Of a stretch of DNA of 64,000 bases, positions 36,501 through 48,630 are shown in pieces. Positions within the stretch are counted from its first letter, which is position 1, and each line of letters begins with the position of its first letter. The stretch covers positions 193,340,292 through 193,404,291 of the forward strand of contig JBOZIK010000001.1 of the NCBI GenBank assembly GCA_051453625.1, given 5' to 3'. Source of the stretch: Welwitschia mirabilis (taxonomy: Eukaryota; Gnetophyta; Gnetopsida; Welwitschiales). Under the pieces are notes generated by a model that worked only from the letters and a program-made list of their open reading frames with translations, was not told the DNA's origin and did not search any database. The position numbers were made by a program, and so were the translations under genes.

Positions 36501-37585
36501 ATAGGAATGTATTCATTAATGCTTTTGGATTAAGGTTAAATAAGGGTTGATTCCTATCATTAGGTTGTTGACTCTCTTGTGAACTTTCTTGATGTTAATT
36601 CTTGATGTAACTAATAATGATGAGACATCTAAAAGTAGTAGAAATTTTTATAAGATTACATTTAAAAATATGTTTAATATTATTAAACTTAAAATTCTTT
36701 GATCTTAAGAAGGAAATGGTTATTATTATTAAGTGATTGACTCTCATTTATAACTTAAAGTACATAATCAAGTTTATCCCCTTTCTTTATCTTAAATAGA
36801 TAAGGTTTACTAAGTTTATGAGTTATGAATATGGAATTTTACTTTATGTGACCATATAATTTAAGATGAATAACTTGGTTGGAGGTTTGATCATTTCCAA
36901 AGGTATCTAATTATAAGGCATTATTTTATGTATTTATATTTCTTAAAAAATCTTAATCTCTTTAAGGAATCATATAAGGTTATTAAAATAAATTATTAAG
37001 AGAATTGTAATTCTCCTAGGTGATTATCATCTATAGCTATAAGGTAATAGATTCTTTAATGACTTGAATTCATTATCCTTTTAAGTTTGTTTAATAACTT
37101 GATTAATATAATGACCATTTAGGTATTGGGATTATAGTTAACCTCATGAATACTTTGGAATTATACCAAATATAATCAACTTCTAGGATTATTAACATGC
37201 TAGGATTATCATTAGTATAATCTTTGTAATTATTGGGATTAATATGAATATGATTTGGTATATATTTAAGGAAGAGGAAAGTTATAGGTATAATCAAATT
37301 CATGACTATTGGAAGATATGATTAAATTCATGCTTATCTAGGATTTAAGGTTATGTTGAAATCTAGTATTACCAAGGATGTAATTGATTTTACTCAATGC
37401 TTAGGATTATTTAGGATATAATTAACTTCATAGCTAGTATAAATTAAGGTTATTATAGTTATAAATAACCTTATGATTATTAGGGAGAAAGATTATTAAG
37501 CATATAATTGGATTTGTATTTTTATAAATTTATAATTACTTAACATAGGTATTATTTAAGTTAATCTGAAATTTCGGTACCAATT
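36501..37585 (-). repeat. element B leader
   Basis: Low-complexity AT-rich sequence with loosely repeated TAGGATTAT and GGGATTA-like words between gag and LTR. It ends in a decayed primer site (GGTACCAA at 37576-37583). The part from about 37437 is repeated at 38394-38538. Confidence 0.5.
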
Positions 37586-38293
37586 TGCAACATCCTATCC
37601 TTTTTTTTTCCTAATTAAGAATTTTTTTTATTTTCTTTTCTCTTTCCTCCTTTAATTTAGTAACTAATAGACACAATGAAACCTAGGATTAAATTTTACT
37701 CAGTCCTTATTATCATTTTTATATTTTAAGAAAAATAAATCATGTGTCATGATATATTTACGTATATCAATTTCTAGGCTATTTTGGCTTACAAACAATA
37801 GCAGTGTTATAAGTTGGGGTCTTCCATTTCTTTATAGTTCTTCATCACATAGAAAGATATCTTGTAAATAGTTGAGAAGATGTAAACTTATTATAAAACA
37901 TACTTAGATAAGTTTAAGAATAATGCTTAACCAATATAAAAGAAGGTTGCAATTCTCATTAATGGAATTCTAGCTCGATATCTAGCCATTCTCTATATGT
38001 GAGTTGGTACTACTTCAAGTTCTAAACTATAAAAACCTAGCTAGTCTTAACTCCATAGGCTTACACTTCACTTTGATATACCCTCAATACAGGTGACAGG
38101 TAGTATGTAAGGTGGATGTATACTTATAAATAATCCCCCTCCTTCTTAAAACATCTCTAGATGGTTTAACATGATTCATTGATGTCAAGGGCTTAAGATA
38201 ATAAGTCAGAGTAAGTTCATATATAGGTGGGATAGCAGATTGATGATCAAGTCCACTTCTACAAGGGTGTTATTTAAAAAAAAAAAAAAAAAT
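37586..38293 (-). repeat. duplicated partial LTR of element B
   Basis: It starts TGCAACATCC after the decayed primer site and matches the first ~700 bp of 38539 onward (for example ACATAGAAAGATATCTT, GATATCTGGCC/GATATCTAGCC, and AATACAGGTGA). It runs into an A-run and a 100-N gap. The copies differ by roughly 15% by eye, too much for two haplotypes of one locus, so this is likely an old tandem duplication or a second element. Confidence 0.7.
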
Positions 38294-38393
38294 NNNNNNN
38301 NNNNNNNNNNNNNNNNNNNNNNNNNNNNNNNNNNNNNNNNNNNNNNNNNNNNNNNNNNNNNNNNNNNNNNNNNNNNNNNNNNNNNNNNNNNNN
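38294..38393. other. assembly gap, 100 N
   Basis: A placeholder directly after a 17-base A-run and before the second leader/LTR copy. Confidence 0.9.
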
Positions 38394-38538
38394 AGGAATT
38401 AAAGTTATCATAGTTATAAGTAATTTTAATATTATTAAAGAGAAAGCTTATTAAAGATATAATTGGATTTATACTCTTATAAATTTATAAGTGTTTAACA
38501 AAGGAATCATGTAAGTTAACTTGGCTCTGATACCAATT
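38394..38538 (-). promoter_or_regulatory. element B leader end with tRNA-iMet primer site
   Basis: The plus strand GCTCTGATACCA at 38524-38535 is the exact complement of TGGTATCAGAGC, placed three bases from the LTR. It fixes the LTR on the right as a 5' LTR of a minus-strand element. Confidence 0.85.
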
Positions 38539-41500
38539 TGTGATACCCTATCTTTTCTTACCCTATTTAAGCACTATTTTTTACCTCCCATTTTCTTTTC
38601 TCTTACATCCTTCTTTAATATTATTATCTAATAGACACAATAGAATCTAAGATCAAATTTTACTTATTCCTTTATTAGAATTTTTATGTTCTAAGAGAAA
38701 TAAATTATATTAATATTATATATTTACTTATAATTAATTTGTAAATTATTTTGGTGTATAATTAATAGCGATGTCATAAGTTTGTGTTCCTTATTTCTTC
38801 TTAGTTTTTATCACATAGAAAGATATCTTATAAATAGTCAAGAGGATATAAACTTATTATATAGCATACATGGATAAGTTTAAGGATAATACTTAACAAA
38901 TATAATAGAAGGTTACAACTCTTATTAATTACATTCCAACTTGATATCTGGCCACCCTTCAGATGTGAGTTGATTCTATTTTAAGTTTTAAACTATACAA
39001 ACATGTCTCGGCTTAACTTCCTAAGCTTACAGTTCACTTCGATAAATCCCCAATACAGGTGAGAGGCAGTACATGAGGTGGATGCATGCTTACAAATAAC
39101 CTTTGATTTCTTAGAATATCTCTAGATGATACAATATGATTCATTGATACTAAGGGCTTAATATATTAATTTGGATTAAGTTCATACATTGGTAAGATAG
39201 GAGAGTAGTGATCAAATCCACTTTCAAAAGGGTATTATAAAAAAAGAAAATGCAATACATCCTACCTTGGTGATGAAATCTAAATATGGGGATGATCATT
39301 ATTAGGAGTACCTTAATTTAGTCCTATTTGATAAATACACTACACAAATTCATGCATATAATTCTAACTGATATAGATATTTAATGGATTATTTATCTTG
39401 TTATAATAAATCTAATCATTATTACATTTATTTTATAGAAATAGTCATAAAAGAGAAAACAAGCCAACTAGAACATCTCTATATTTAAGATTATAGTAAT
39501 GAAAATCTAAATAAAAGAAATACTCTTTTTATTTTTTCTTTTAATAATAATAGAAAAATTCATGATGTATTAAATCACATCTTAATAAGATACTTAAAAA
39601 ACTAATCGATGCCTAGAGCTATGCCTAAACTAATAGCATTCTTTTATGCTTAATTGATAATCTCCATTGTGTAAAGAAGATAAACAAAAGAATTATAATT
39701 TAAGAATGGTCATTAAGATATAATTCTTTATCCAAAAATCATATGAATATATTATAAGTCAAGAAAATAAATGACAAATTAAGGACTATTTATGTTACTT
39801 AAACTACTAAGTTAAAAAATCTCACAATTATACACATTCAAAGTAAGATAAATGAAAAAGATAAAAGCGGTATTTTCCTAAATAAAATATTATTTCTAAG
39901 TAAATTAACTTAAGGCTACTAATAAATACTTATATACTGAAAATTCCCTATAAAAGTTTATGTAATAATTTTCTATTATTTAAAACATTAACTATAACAT
40001 TTTTGAGCTCTAAGGAGATATCATAATCAAAAATTAAATAATTAACTAATTATGAAGAAAAAATAAATTACAGTAGTTTTTCATAAATTAGATTCATAAT
40101 AGGATCATTACAAACTAATTTAATTTATCTTGGAATTCTAAGAGTAATATTTTTGAGGTCATGTTTTTGAGGTTAAAAACTGTCAAATTTCTAAAATTAC
40201 AATCTTATTGCACTACACTAAAATGATCATAACTTTCAAAACCCTCTGAGTGTTTAAATGATTCAAGATGTTTTGGAAATATTGTTTAATTTCCTATAAC
40301 TTAGAATGTCAACTTTTTATTGTTACTTATGAAAATGTAAATTAATTACTTAGTATTTTCTGTATTTATTTTCTAATATATCTAATTTATTTAAAATTAT
40401 TATACATTAGAGAAATTACTTTTTACATTTTCACAATCGTAACACGATCTAGATTTATAGAAAAAAATTTACTAATTTATACCTACTAATTAATAAGCTA
40501 TGGTATTTTTAACCTATGCTTGTATTCTAGAAATTTATTTTTTATTATTAAAAAATAATGTAAAGTTTTCACAATTAGCTATGCAATAATTTAGATGAAT
40601 AAAATGATGGATATACTAACTAATTATTTATAGAATATATTAACTAAATTTACTAATTCAAATCATTGTAGTAAAAGAAAACAAATCAATCTAAAATAAA
40701 CTATTTGTTATAAGCCTTAGGATCTCTATGAAAGAGTACTAACCTAAAAGAGATTTTTGAGGATCATATTTTGCCCCTAATAAGATGTACCTAATGCATA
40801 ATAGATGAAAATAAAATATTAAAATAAACATGGATAACCAAATTTCCTCTTCCCTCATAGTGAGCCCTTAGTCACTTAACCATAATCATCAATTGGTAAC
40901 CTCCATCACCGAGCACAAGATACCCCTCATATTTTTCTAGCGTCTTGGTAGAGCTAATAGAAGAGAATAAAATTTAAAAACTATAATTTCAAGGTAACTA
41001 TAACAATAGCCTAATGCAATATATCATTACTTTACCAAAATTTATAAAGAAAATCATATGGACAACATAAGTAAAGAGTTTACTTGGAAAGATTAGTAAG
41101 TTTTTAATGGTTGAAGATTAGCGAAGATCCAAGCTTAAGAATCCTTAGCACCAACCTTCCAAGCTCCAAGCTCTGCAAGTAAAAAAGTGAAAAGAAATAG
41201 AGAAGGGAAAAAAGTAAATGCACTTTCATGGAACATGGAAAGTATCTCCTCCTTGTAAGAGAGGAAAGGATCTCTATATATAGATAAATAAAATTCACAT
41301 AGCTTGAGACCATAATATCATATAATTTATTATTGATAAGTGGGATGAGCAATAAGTGGCATTGAAGTACAAAAAGAGATCATATTTATAACTCATGCAC
41401 CTCACTATGATGATTAATCTTCTTAATCTAATTAGCAAGGTTAATTACATGCATTATTTCCTCATGCTATCTCCTTCTTAATTCTTCATAAGCTCATAAG

Positions 41501-41810
41501 TAATGTTAGTTCATATAAGACATGCATTAAGAGAATAAATGCATAAATCTCAAAATTATCATATGGAATAATGCAATAAACTCTTCAATTCCAATGAATA
41601 AAATAATAAATATGCTATGAACCATATGCCCTTACATATCTCAAGACGATAAAATCATGGTAGAGTAAATCTACTTATTTATTATTCTTGGTTTTAGGAA
41701 ATAGTGCATGTACTCGTTCATATGCTCATTTATTTCATAATTCATAGAATATGTCAATCACATAATGCAAATAAAAAAATTCTATTCATAATATAGTACA
41801 CCTATCACAC
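38539..41810 (-). repeat. 5' LTR of element B (interrupted by element C)
   Basis: It starts TGTGATACCC and runs 3.27 kb to ACCTATCACAC. There element C is inserted, and the last bases of the LTR (TTACCA) reappear at 52356-52361. The TGGTAAG-type outer end so rebuilt matches TGGTTAG at 7800. It holds promoter-like CTATATATAGATAAA at 41272 on the plus strand. No gene is present in the LTR. Confidence 0.8.
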
Positions 41811-43039
41811 TGTTGCAATGTGAGTTTGTGCTTCCAATTCCAATATTTTAAAAATCAATTTTGATTTGAAACATTTGAAAAGTAGATAATCTAATTGCAT
41901 ACAATAGATAATTACATAATGGGATCAACTCAAATGTCACATACTTAAAGAAAAATTTTAAAAGAAAATTCGAAAAATTAATTTCAAAAAGAGAAGGAGA
42001 CATATTTTTGAATTTTTCTTTTATAGGAAATAAAATAGAACAATGTAAGGATGAAGATGAAATGTAATGCAATGGAATGAAATAAAACGTAATGCAGTGT
42101 AGAATGAATGCAAACCTAATGTAATTAATTAATCAAATTTCCAATCTATTGTCACTTATATTAGTACTTATAACCTATATCTATTACAAATTCATGTTAC
42201 TTTCATTACAATTAAGATAAGGAATAAGGAATAAACAAGAAAGAATTTGAAAAGAGTTTCAATTTAGTCAATATCTGTATTAATAAAATTAAAGTACATC
42301 CACTTACAACAATACCTCCTCACTGGAAGATTCACTGCCTAACATCAAGATAGTCCTTCTCATAAGTAGCATGAATCTCCTTATCCCCAATAATCTCTAA
42401 TTGTCACACGAATTTAGATGACAAAAAAGATATGGAATGAGACCCAACAAGGTCTATTTATAGTTTGGGATGGATGGTTAAGGGTTACTAGGGGGTGTGA
42501 AATGAAAAGGCATGAATAGAATTTACACTTTTATAACAAAGGGATTATTTTTTCAAACTATTCTATTTATCATCTTACATGCCATTCCAATGATGTAATG
42601 GATGACCATCCCAATAGCCAACTAATGCTTGGCACATGTCCATCATCCAATCTATGCTAACTGTTGTGCTAGGTGTCATTGTAATGACATAGGGGATCAC
42701 TATCATAACCTTTCCAATTGCTCCTATTGTACATTGTTCTGCAATGGTCATCCCAATAATAGATAGAACTACTATCACATCATGTCAAATAGCTATTCTT
42801 CCACCTTATTCATCCCAATGATAAGTTAAACGATCAGCTTATCTTATTCAAATGCACTTTGATCATCATCCTTTAGTTCACTATTGTAAAAAAAATAGCT
42901 TTTTGTGTTGGAATCATTTCATTTCATGACCTGCATGAAAGCTTTGCACAATTTACATAAATCCCTAGAAAGCATATCAATAGAACCTGAAAATTTACTC
43001 TGCAAATATGTCAGCTAAGTTAATTTGTCTTTACAACAT
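41811..43039 (-). repeat. 3' LTR of element C
   Basis: It starts TGTTGCAATG and ends TTTACAACA. It aligns over its whole length with 51127-52350. The A-rich, TATA-containing CCATCCCAAACTATAAATAG promoter-like element reads on the minus strand near 42455-42474. Confidence 0.85.
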
Positions 43040-45280
43040 AGCCCTTACCTAGCATTTGTCAATCCATGACAAAGTGAGCAGATAATAAGTCATGAGCTAA
43101 ACTGACAAAATGAACAAGAAAAGACAAAGAAACTCCAAAAGTGTATATATCATCAAAATTAAGTTTTAAGTAGAAAATGTAAAGAACATCAAATCTAGTA
43201 AAAAGTACAAGTGAAATAGATGTATACTATCAAAAATTAGCTCAACATCATTTCATATGTTTATGTCAAGTAAAGGAAGGTGAAAATTTTCTAGCCCATA
43301 AATCATGTAATATATGTATCTTTCCTCTCCCTGTCCCTCCAAAACTAAATGCACAAGTCATCTCGACCTGTGTAAACCATGAATAGGAGGAGAAGAAATT
43401 GGTATAGATATTAAAATCACCATATATGAAAATTCAAGACAGCCATGGACTAAATACTATAAAAACATGTTTTTAGAGCATTAAAAAAAAGGTAAACTAA
43501 AGTAATGACTCATGATTGTAAGGTTAAGTAGTAGGAGAAATCATGAAAAAAAAATAAAAAAGACTATTAATAAAAGGATCAAGAGAGAGCAAGCATCAAT
43601 CTTATCATGCTAAAGAATGGTTAAGATGAAGGTTAATTTACTTATATGCATAATAGTGAAGTAATGAAAAATGGAACAAGTAGACTATGAAGTCCTAAGC
43701 ATTATTTTGAAAAAAGTAAGAAAAATTACTTTGAGAAGACAAACCAACAAATTAATATTAGACAATAAGAAAAATAGACAAGATAGGACATGAAGAAGAA
43801 TAATATTTTACCCTAAATTCCCACCTAGTAAAACTTCTTGGTAAAGGTTATAAAGCTACTTGAAATAGAAATGCATGACTCAATGTAAAAGGTCATAGAG
43901 AATCATTTAAGAGGGTAATGATGATGATAATATCTAATGGTTATTTTTGCAAAGTATCAAGTCATGTTTAGACCATAATTCAATTCTTCTTTAGCTGTGA
44001 CAACCATAGTACTTTGATAAGATATCATCCAATGATCAATATACTCATATGCTCACAAAGTCTATGCCTTGGAGTGATGGTAGTTTTTAAGTTAATAGAG
44101 TGTTGAATAATTCTGTTCATCATGATGAGGGGATTGCAACCACTGCGAAGAGAATTAGAACCTGCAAGCTGAAGCTAGATCATGGCCAGCTAATCCTTAA
44201 GTGGAGTTTCCAGAGCTACAATATCGTACTACCAAGGCCTCTCTTGGAAAATTTTCCCCAGTACGCTTGTGGTAGTACATCATGATATCATTGCATAAGG
44301 GTCATCCTTTTCCCCCCCATATTTCCCTTTTGCTTTTCATTTTTTATTCTTTTTCATTAACNNNNNNNNNNNNNNNNNNNNNNNNNNNNNNNNNNNNNNN
44401 NNNNNNNNNNNNNNNNNNNNNNNNNNNNNNNNNNNNNNNNNNNNNNNNNNNNNNNNNNNNNNNNNNNNNNNNNNNNNNNNNNNNNNNNNNNNNNNNNNNN
44501 NNNNNNNNNNNNNNNNNNNNNNNNNNNNNNNNNNNNNNNNNNNNNNNNNNNNNNNNNNNNNNNNNNNNNNNNNNNNNNNNNNNNNNNNNNNNNNNNNNNN
44601 NNNNNNNNNNNNNNNNNNNNNNNNNNNNNNNNNNNNNNNNNNNNNNNNNNNNNNNNNNNNNNNNNNNNNNNNNNNNNNNNNNNNNNNNNNNNNNNNNNNN
44701 NNNNNNNNNNNNNNNNNNNNNNNNNNNNNNNNNNNNNNNNNNNNNNNNNNNNNNNNNNNNNNNNNNNNNNNNNNNNNNNNNNNNNNNNNNNNNNNNNNNN
44801 NNNNNNNNNNNNNNNNNNNNNNNNNNNNNNNNNNNNNNNNNNNNNNNNNNNNNNNNNNNNNNNNNNNNNNNNNNNNNNNNNNNNNNNNNNNNNNNNNNNN
44901 NNNNNNNNNNNNNNNNNNNNNNNNNNNNNNNNNNNNNNNNNNCCCCCCATATTTCCCTTTTGCTTTTCATTTTTTATTCTTTTTCATGAACTTGGGCTCC
45001 CATTTGTGAAAGCATTGATTAATCATTAAAATGATGAAGTAATAAAGTATATGGCAAAAAACAAGCATTGGATTAACATAATTGATACTTTGTAATAAAG
45101 TAAATAAGCATATTGATTGTAAACATTGAAACATCTTAAGATTGACTAAATTCAATCTTTACCACATAAAAACCCTAAGTAAAAAAATTACTTAGTCATG
45201 GTAACACCTATGAAGTCAAACATAAATCAAGTTAAATATGTGTATAGTTTTAACCTTTATTCATTTTCTTTTTGGATTTT
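43040..45280 (-). other. 3' non-pol region of element C (env-like position), no ORF seen
   Basis: Athila-group elements carry a long region after integrase, sometimes with an env-like frame. Here no minus-strand frame of note remains. The 61-codon plus-strand frame at 44100-44285 lacks family signatures. A C-run followed by ATATTTCCC at 44306 is repeated after the gap (44943). Confidence 0.5.
44362..44942. other. assembly gap, 581 N, with duplicated flanks
   Basis: The ~49 bp before the gap (44313-44361) are repeated almost exactly after it (44943-44991), differing at one base. The long frames that span this gap are N artefacts. Confidence 0.9.
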
Positions 45281-46400
45281 TTATGTTTGAAAGCTAAAGA
45301 TCTCAATAGAGCCATTGGAATGTACCCTTTCCATACAATAATGACCAAGCCATTTAGAGGTCAACTTATTATGTAAAATATGTATTCCAGTATTATACAA
45401 AATCCCGAACTGACATGGTTCAAAGAATTTATGAAGAAGCTTTTTATCATGATGAAATTTGGTTGGCTTTTTAGATGAATTATTTATGGATAGCACTCAT
45501 TCTTTTCTTATCAAGGTGTTAAAGTTGTGCTAAAAGATAGTGAACAGTCTCCTCATGATTCAATACATTAAGTTGATAGATAGTATGATAAAAGTTGTAG
45601 CAAACATCAAGTAAAATACAAGTTTTATCATATACAAGTTCATTAGGTGAAAATTCAAGTAAGTTACGCTAAGTAGTATGGTAAGCCCATAGCACATCAT
45701 TAAGTTTGAGAGACCAAGATTTCTTATTTTTAAAAATAATTTTCTGGGATATCTTCTTAATCTCTTTATTAGCATTCTTGGCTTGATCATTTGTTTGAGG
45801 ATGATAGGCATTTGCAATTCCATGTTCAATTCCCCTAGAAAAGAAGAGTTTCGTAACAACCTTACTAATAAAATGGATACCTTAATCATTAATTAAGATT
45901 CTAGAAAAGTCAAACCTATGGAAGATATTGGATTTTAGAAAGGAACACATAGATTTGGCATCATTAGTTTAAGTAGGAATTTCTTGAACCCATTTCATGA
46001 CATAGCCTACGGCTATTAAGATGAAATTCTTATTGCAAGATGGTTTAAGAGGCCTATAAAGTCTATACCTTAATAATCAAAAGGTTTACATTCAAGGATA
46101 TATCATATCATGAGATTTGGATACGCTTACAAAACATTAACATGCATCACACTTTGCGCATGATCTAAAGAACCTTTGAAAAGTATAGGCTAATAGAATC
46201 TAGCATGAAGGATTTTGATGGCTATCATTTGGCCACTAAAATGATATCCACATAAATTACCATGGCAAAGGTAAAGAATATCAATTTGTTCCCACTCTAG
46301 CACATACTTATGTATGATTTGATCTTTACATCTTTAGTAGAGATATGGCTCATTCCATTCATAATCCCCTATTCTATGAAGAAAAGATTTTCTTTGATTA
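45281..46400 (-). pseudogene. element C integrase
   Basis: At 45560-45889 the minus strand encodes, in mixed frames, GIHFINK, GIANAYHPQTNDQAKNANKEIK and SWSLKLNDVLWAYHTT, then NLLEFSPNELVYDKTC. This is the Athila-type sequence HPQTNGQAE..NREIK......W..RLNDALWAYRT..KTPIGMSPY.LV.GK.C. The C-terminus at 45281-45496 has LTSKWLGHYCMERVHSNGSIEIF for the L.S+W.GPF.V..V...GAVE. block. The catalytic Glu of QAE is replaced by Lys. The N-terminal zinc region (about 46150-46400) is decayed. Confidence 0.85.
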
Positions 46401-46786
46401 GAAGTCCAATGTTGGAAAGTTTTAAAAGTGATAAGATAGTTTACAATATTAGCATACTAAGGAGTAGGATGTTAAGATGATATAGCATATAAATCATAGA
46501 TGTAAAACAATTGTTCATCAGAAAAGGAATCCTCAATAGGAGGATTGAAAGAGAAATGTAAAGGTTTCCTTTCTTGAGGAATTCTTAAAAGATTATTAGC
46601 AACATAATTATGTTTACCTTTTTAATCATAAGATAGTAAATGGCCACATGACCAGTGTAAACATTACTATGAAAACTAAGAAGGTAATGTCTTAGTTTGT
46701 TAAGGTAAAAGATGAAAGTAAGCATTTCTTTTTTAGTGTTGGTATAGTTCAATTGACCTCTTAAAAGTGTTTTACTAATATAAGTT
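46401..46786 (-). pseudogene. element C RNase H, truncated by a gap
   Basis: The minus strand reads TYISKTLLRGQLNYTNTKKEMLTFIFYLNKLRHYLL, then NVYTGHVAIYYLM. This matches YYASRTL..AQ.NY.TTEKELLAVVFA..KFR.YL....VIVYTDH.AL.YL. The Asp of YTDH is Gly here, and the Glu of EKE is Lys. Upstream is lost in the gap. Confidence 0.85.
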
Positions 46787-47518
46787 NNNNNNNNNNNNNN
46801 NNNNNNNNNNNNNNNNNNNNNNNNNNNNNNNNNNNNNNNNNNNNNNNNNNNNNNNNNNNNNNNNNNNNNNNNNNNNNNNNNNNNNNNNNNNNNNNNNNNN
46901 NNNNNNNNNNNNNNNNNNNNNNNNNNNNNNNNNNNNNNNNNNNNNNNNNNNNNNNNNNNNNNNNNNNNNNNNNNNNNNNNNNNNNNNNNNNNNNNNNNNN
47001 NNNNNNNNNNNNNNNNNNNNNNNNNNNNNNNNNNNNNNNNNNNNNNNNNNNNNNNNNNNNNNNNNNNNNNNNNNNNNNNNNNNNNNNNNNNNNNNNNNNN
47101 NNNNNNNNNNNNNNNNNNNNNNNNNNNNNNNNNNNNNNNNNNNNNNNNNNNNNNNNNNNNNNNNNNNNNNNNNNNNNNNNNNNNNNNNNNNNNNNNNNNN
47201 NNNNNNNNNNNNNNNNNNNNNNNNNNNNNNNNNNNNNNNNNNNNNNNNNNNNNNNNNNNNNNNNNNNNNNNNNNNNNNNNNNNNNNNNNNNNNNNNNNNN
47301 NNNNNNNNNNNNNNNNNNNNNNNNNNNNNNNNNNNNNNNNNNNNNNNNNNNNNNNNNNNNNNNNNNNNNNNNNNNNNNNNNNNNNNNNNNNNNNNNNNNN
47401 NNNNNNNNNNNNNNNNNNNNNNNNNNNNNNNNNNNNNNNNNNNNNNNNNNNNNNNNNNNNNNNNNNNNNNNNNNNNNNNNNNNNNNNNNNNNNNNNNNNN
47501 NNNNNNNNNNNNNNNNNN
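46787..47518. other. assembly gap, 732 N
   Basis: An N run covering most of the reverse transcriptase of element C. The 314-codon frame reported across it is an artefact. Confidence 0.9.
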
Positions 47519-47860
47519 CCTAAAATCAATGCATACTCATCACTTTCCTCCCTTTTTGGGTACTATAGTAACTCATTTACTATTTAAAATGGCATAGATG
47601 TTACCTGCATCCATATGTTTAATGATTTCGTCCCTGACTACTTGCTTAATAATAGGATTAAGTCTTCTTTGAGGTTGCCTAATGAATTTAGCATTGTCCT
47701 CTAGGTAAATTTTGTATTGAACAATATGAGGAGTAATAGCACTAAGATCTTTATGAGTCCAAGCAAAAGCTTCTATTTTTAAGTAAGAAGTTGAATCAAT
47801 GCTTTTTATTGGAAAGGATGAAGTTGAGAAATATTGATCAATGGCTTATTAGCATTTTTA
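47519..47860 (-). pseudogene. element C reverse transcriptase, N-terminal part
   Basis: The minus strand reads WTHKDLSAITPHIVQYKIYLEDNAKF, then RQPQRRLNPIIKQVVRDEIIKHMDAGNIYAI, then VTIVPKKGGK and VCIDF. This is the Athila reverse transcriptase opening (DI.GI.P..C.HKI.LE......RQPQRRLNP..KEVV..E..KLLDAGIIYPI....WVSPV..VPKKGG). A short deletion joins VPKKGG to the CIDYR block. Confidence 0.9.
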
Positions 47861-48630
47861 TTTAAGAAAATGTATTACAAACCATTGGTTAAGTCTTTAA
47901 GTTGATAATAATTTTCATCCTTCATAGTTGAAGAACATTGATCTTGATGTAAAAGATTTATAATAGATCTTTCATGTTGAATATGATGATCAAGTATGGG
48001 TTCAAAGTACTTATGAGAATCATCATTAGAATAGTGTTTTGAGAGATCTTGGTTGAGATTGTAAGGATTGTAAGAGTTTAAAGATTTAAGAATAATAGAA
48101 GATCCCTTCTCATTATCAAACAAAGTAAAGTAATGTAATGAAAGAAGCCTTTCTTCTAAAGGATGATGTTGAACTACATAAAGGACTCAACCTTTTCTTC
48201 CATGTCTAATTCATTTTTCATGTCTTTATCAATGGCATCGAATACTGTGATACTAAACTTTTCATTACTTATATGACATTCCATCATGCCTATGTGAGTA
48301 TCAATAACACAGTGGATTGTTGCACAAAAAACTCTTCCTAAAAGTAGTGGATATCCTTCATTATGCTCAACCTCAATGATGACCACATATATAGGGTAGA
48401 AAGCCTCCTTAATTTAAATCACTAAGTCTTTGATTATTCTTATAGATTTCTTAATTATTATGTCAACCAATTTTAGCACTATTCTAGTAGGTTTAATTCT
48501 CCCTTCTAATTCAAACTTTCTACAAATGTGTAAAGGCATAGTATTTACACTTACTTCTATGTCTATTAATGCTTTCTTGATTTTATTATTTTTCTTCTAA
48601 AACAACACAAATTATGGCTGCCCCCCCAGA
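47861..48630 (-). pseudogene. element C protease
   Basis: At 48580-48520 the minus strand reads ALIDIEVSVNTMPLHICRKFELEG, where the Athila protease has ALIDLGASINLMP. The catalytic Asp is kept, but the Gly-Ala of the active site is lost. It continues VIIEVEHNEGYPLLLGRVFCATIHCVIDTHIG, matching D.....IPLILGRPFLAT..A.IDV..G. The stretch 47875-48123 is the acidic linker to the reverse transcriptase. Confidence 0.85.

Noticed and set aside
44282-44989. Frames of 197-235 codons across the N run, and similar ones at 35020-35448, 46585-47529, 59714-59941, 60472-61168 and 62022-62267
   Set aside because: They exist only because N bases give no stop codons. The real residues at their ends belong to repeats or retroelement remnants.
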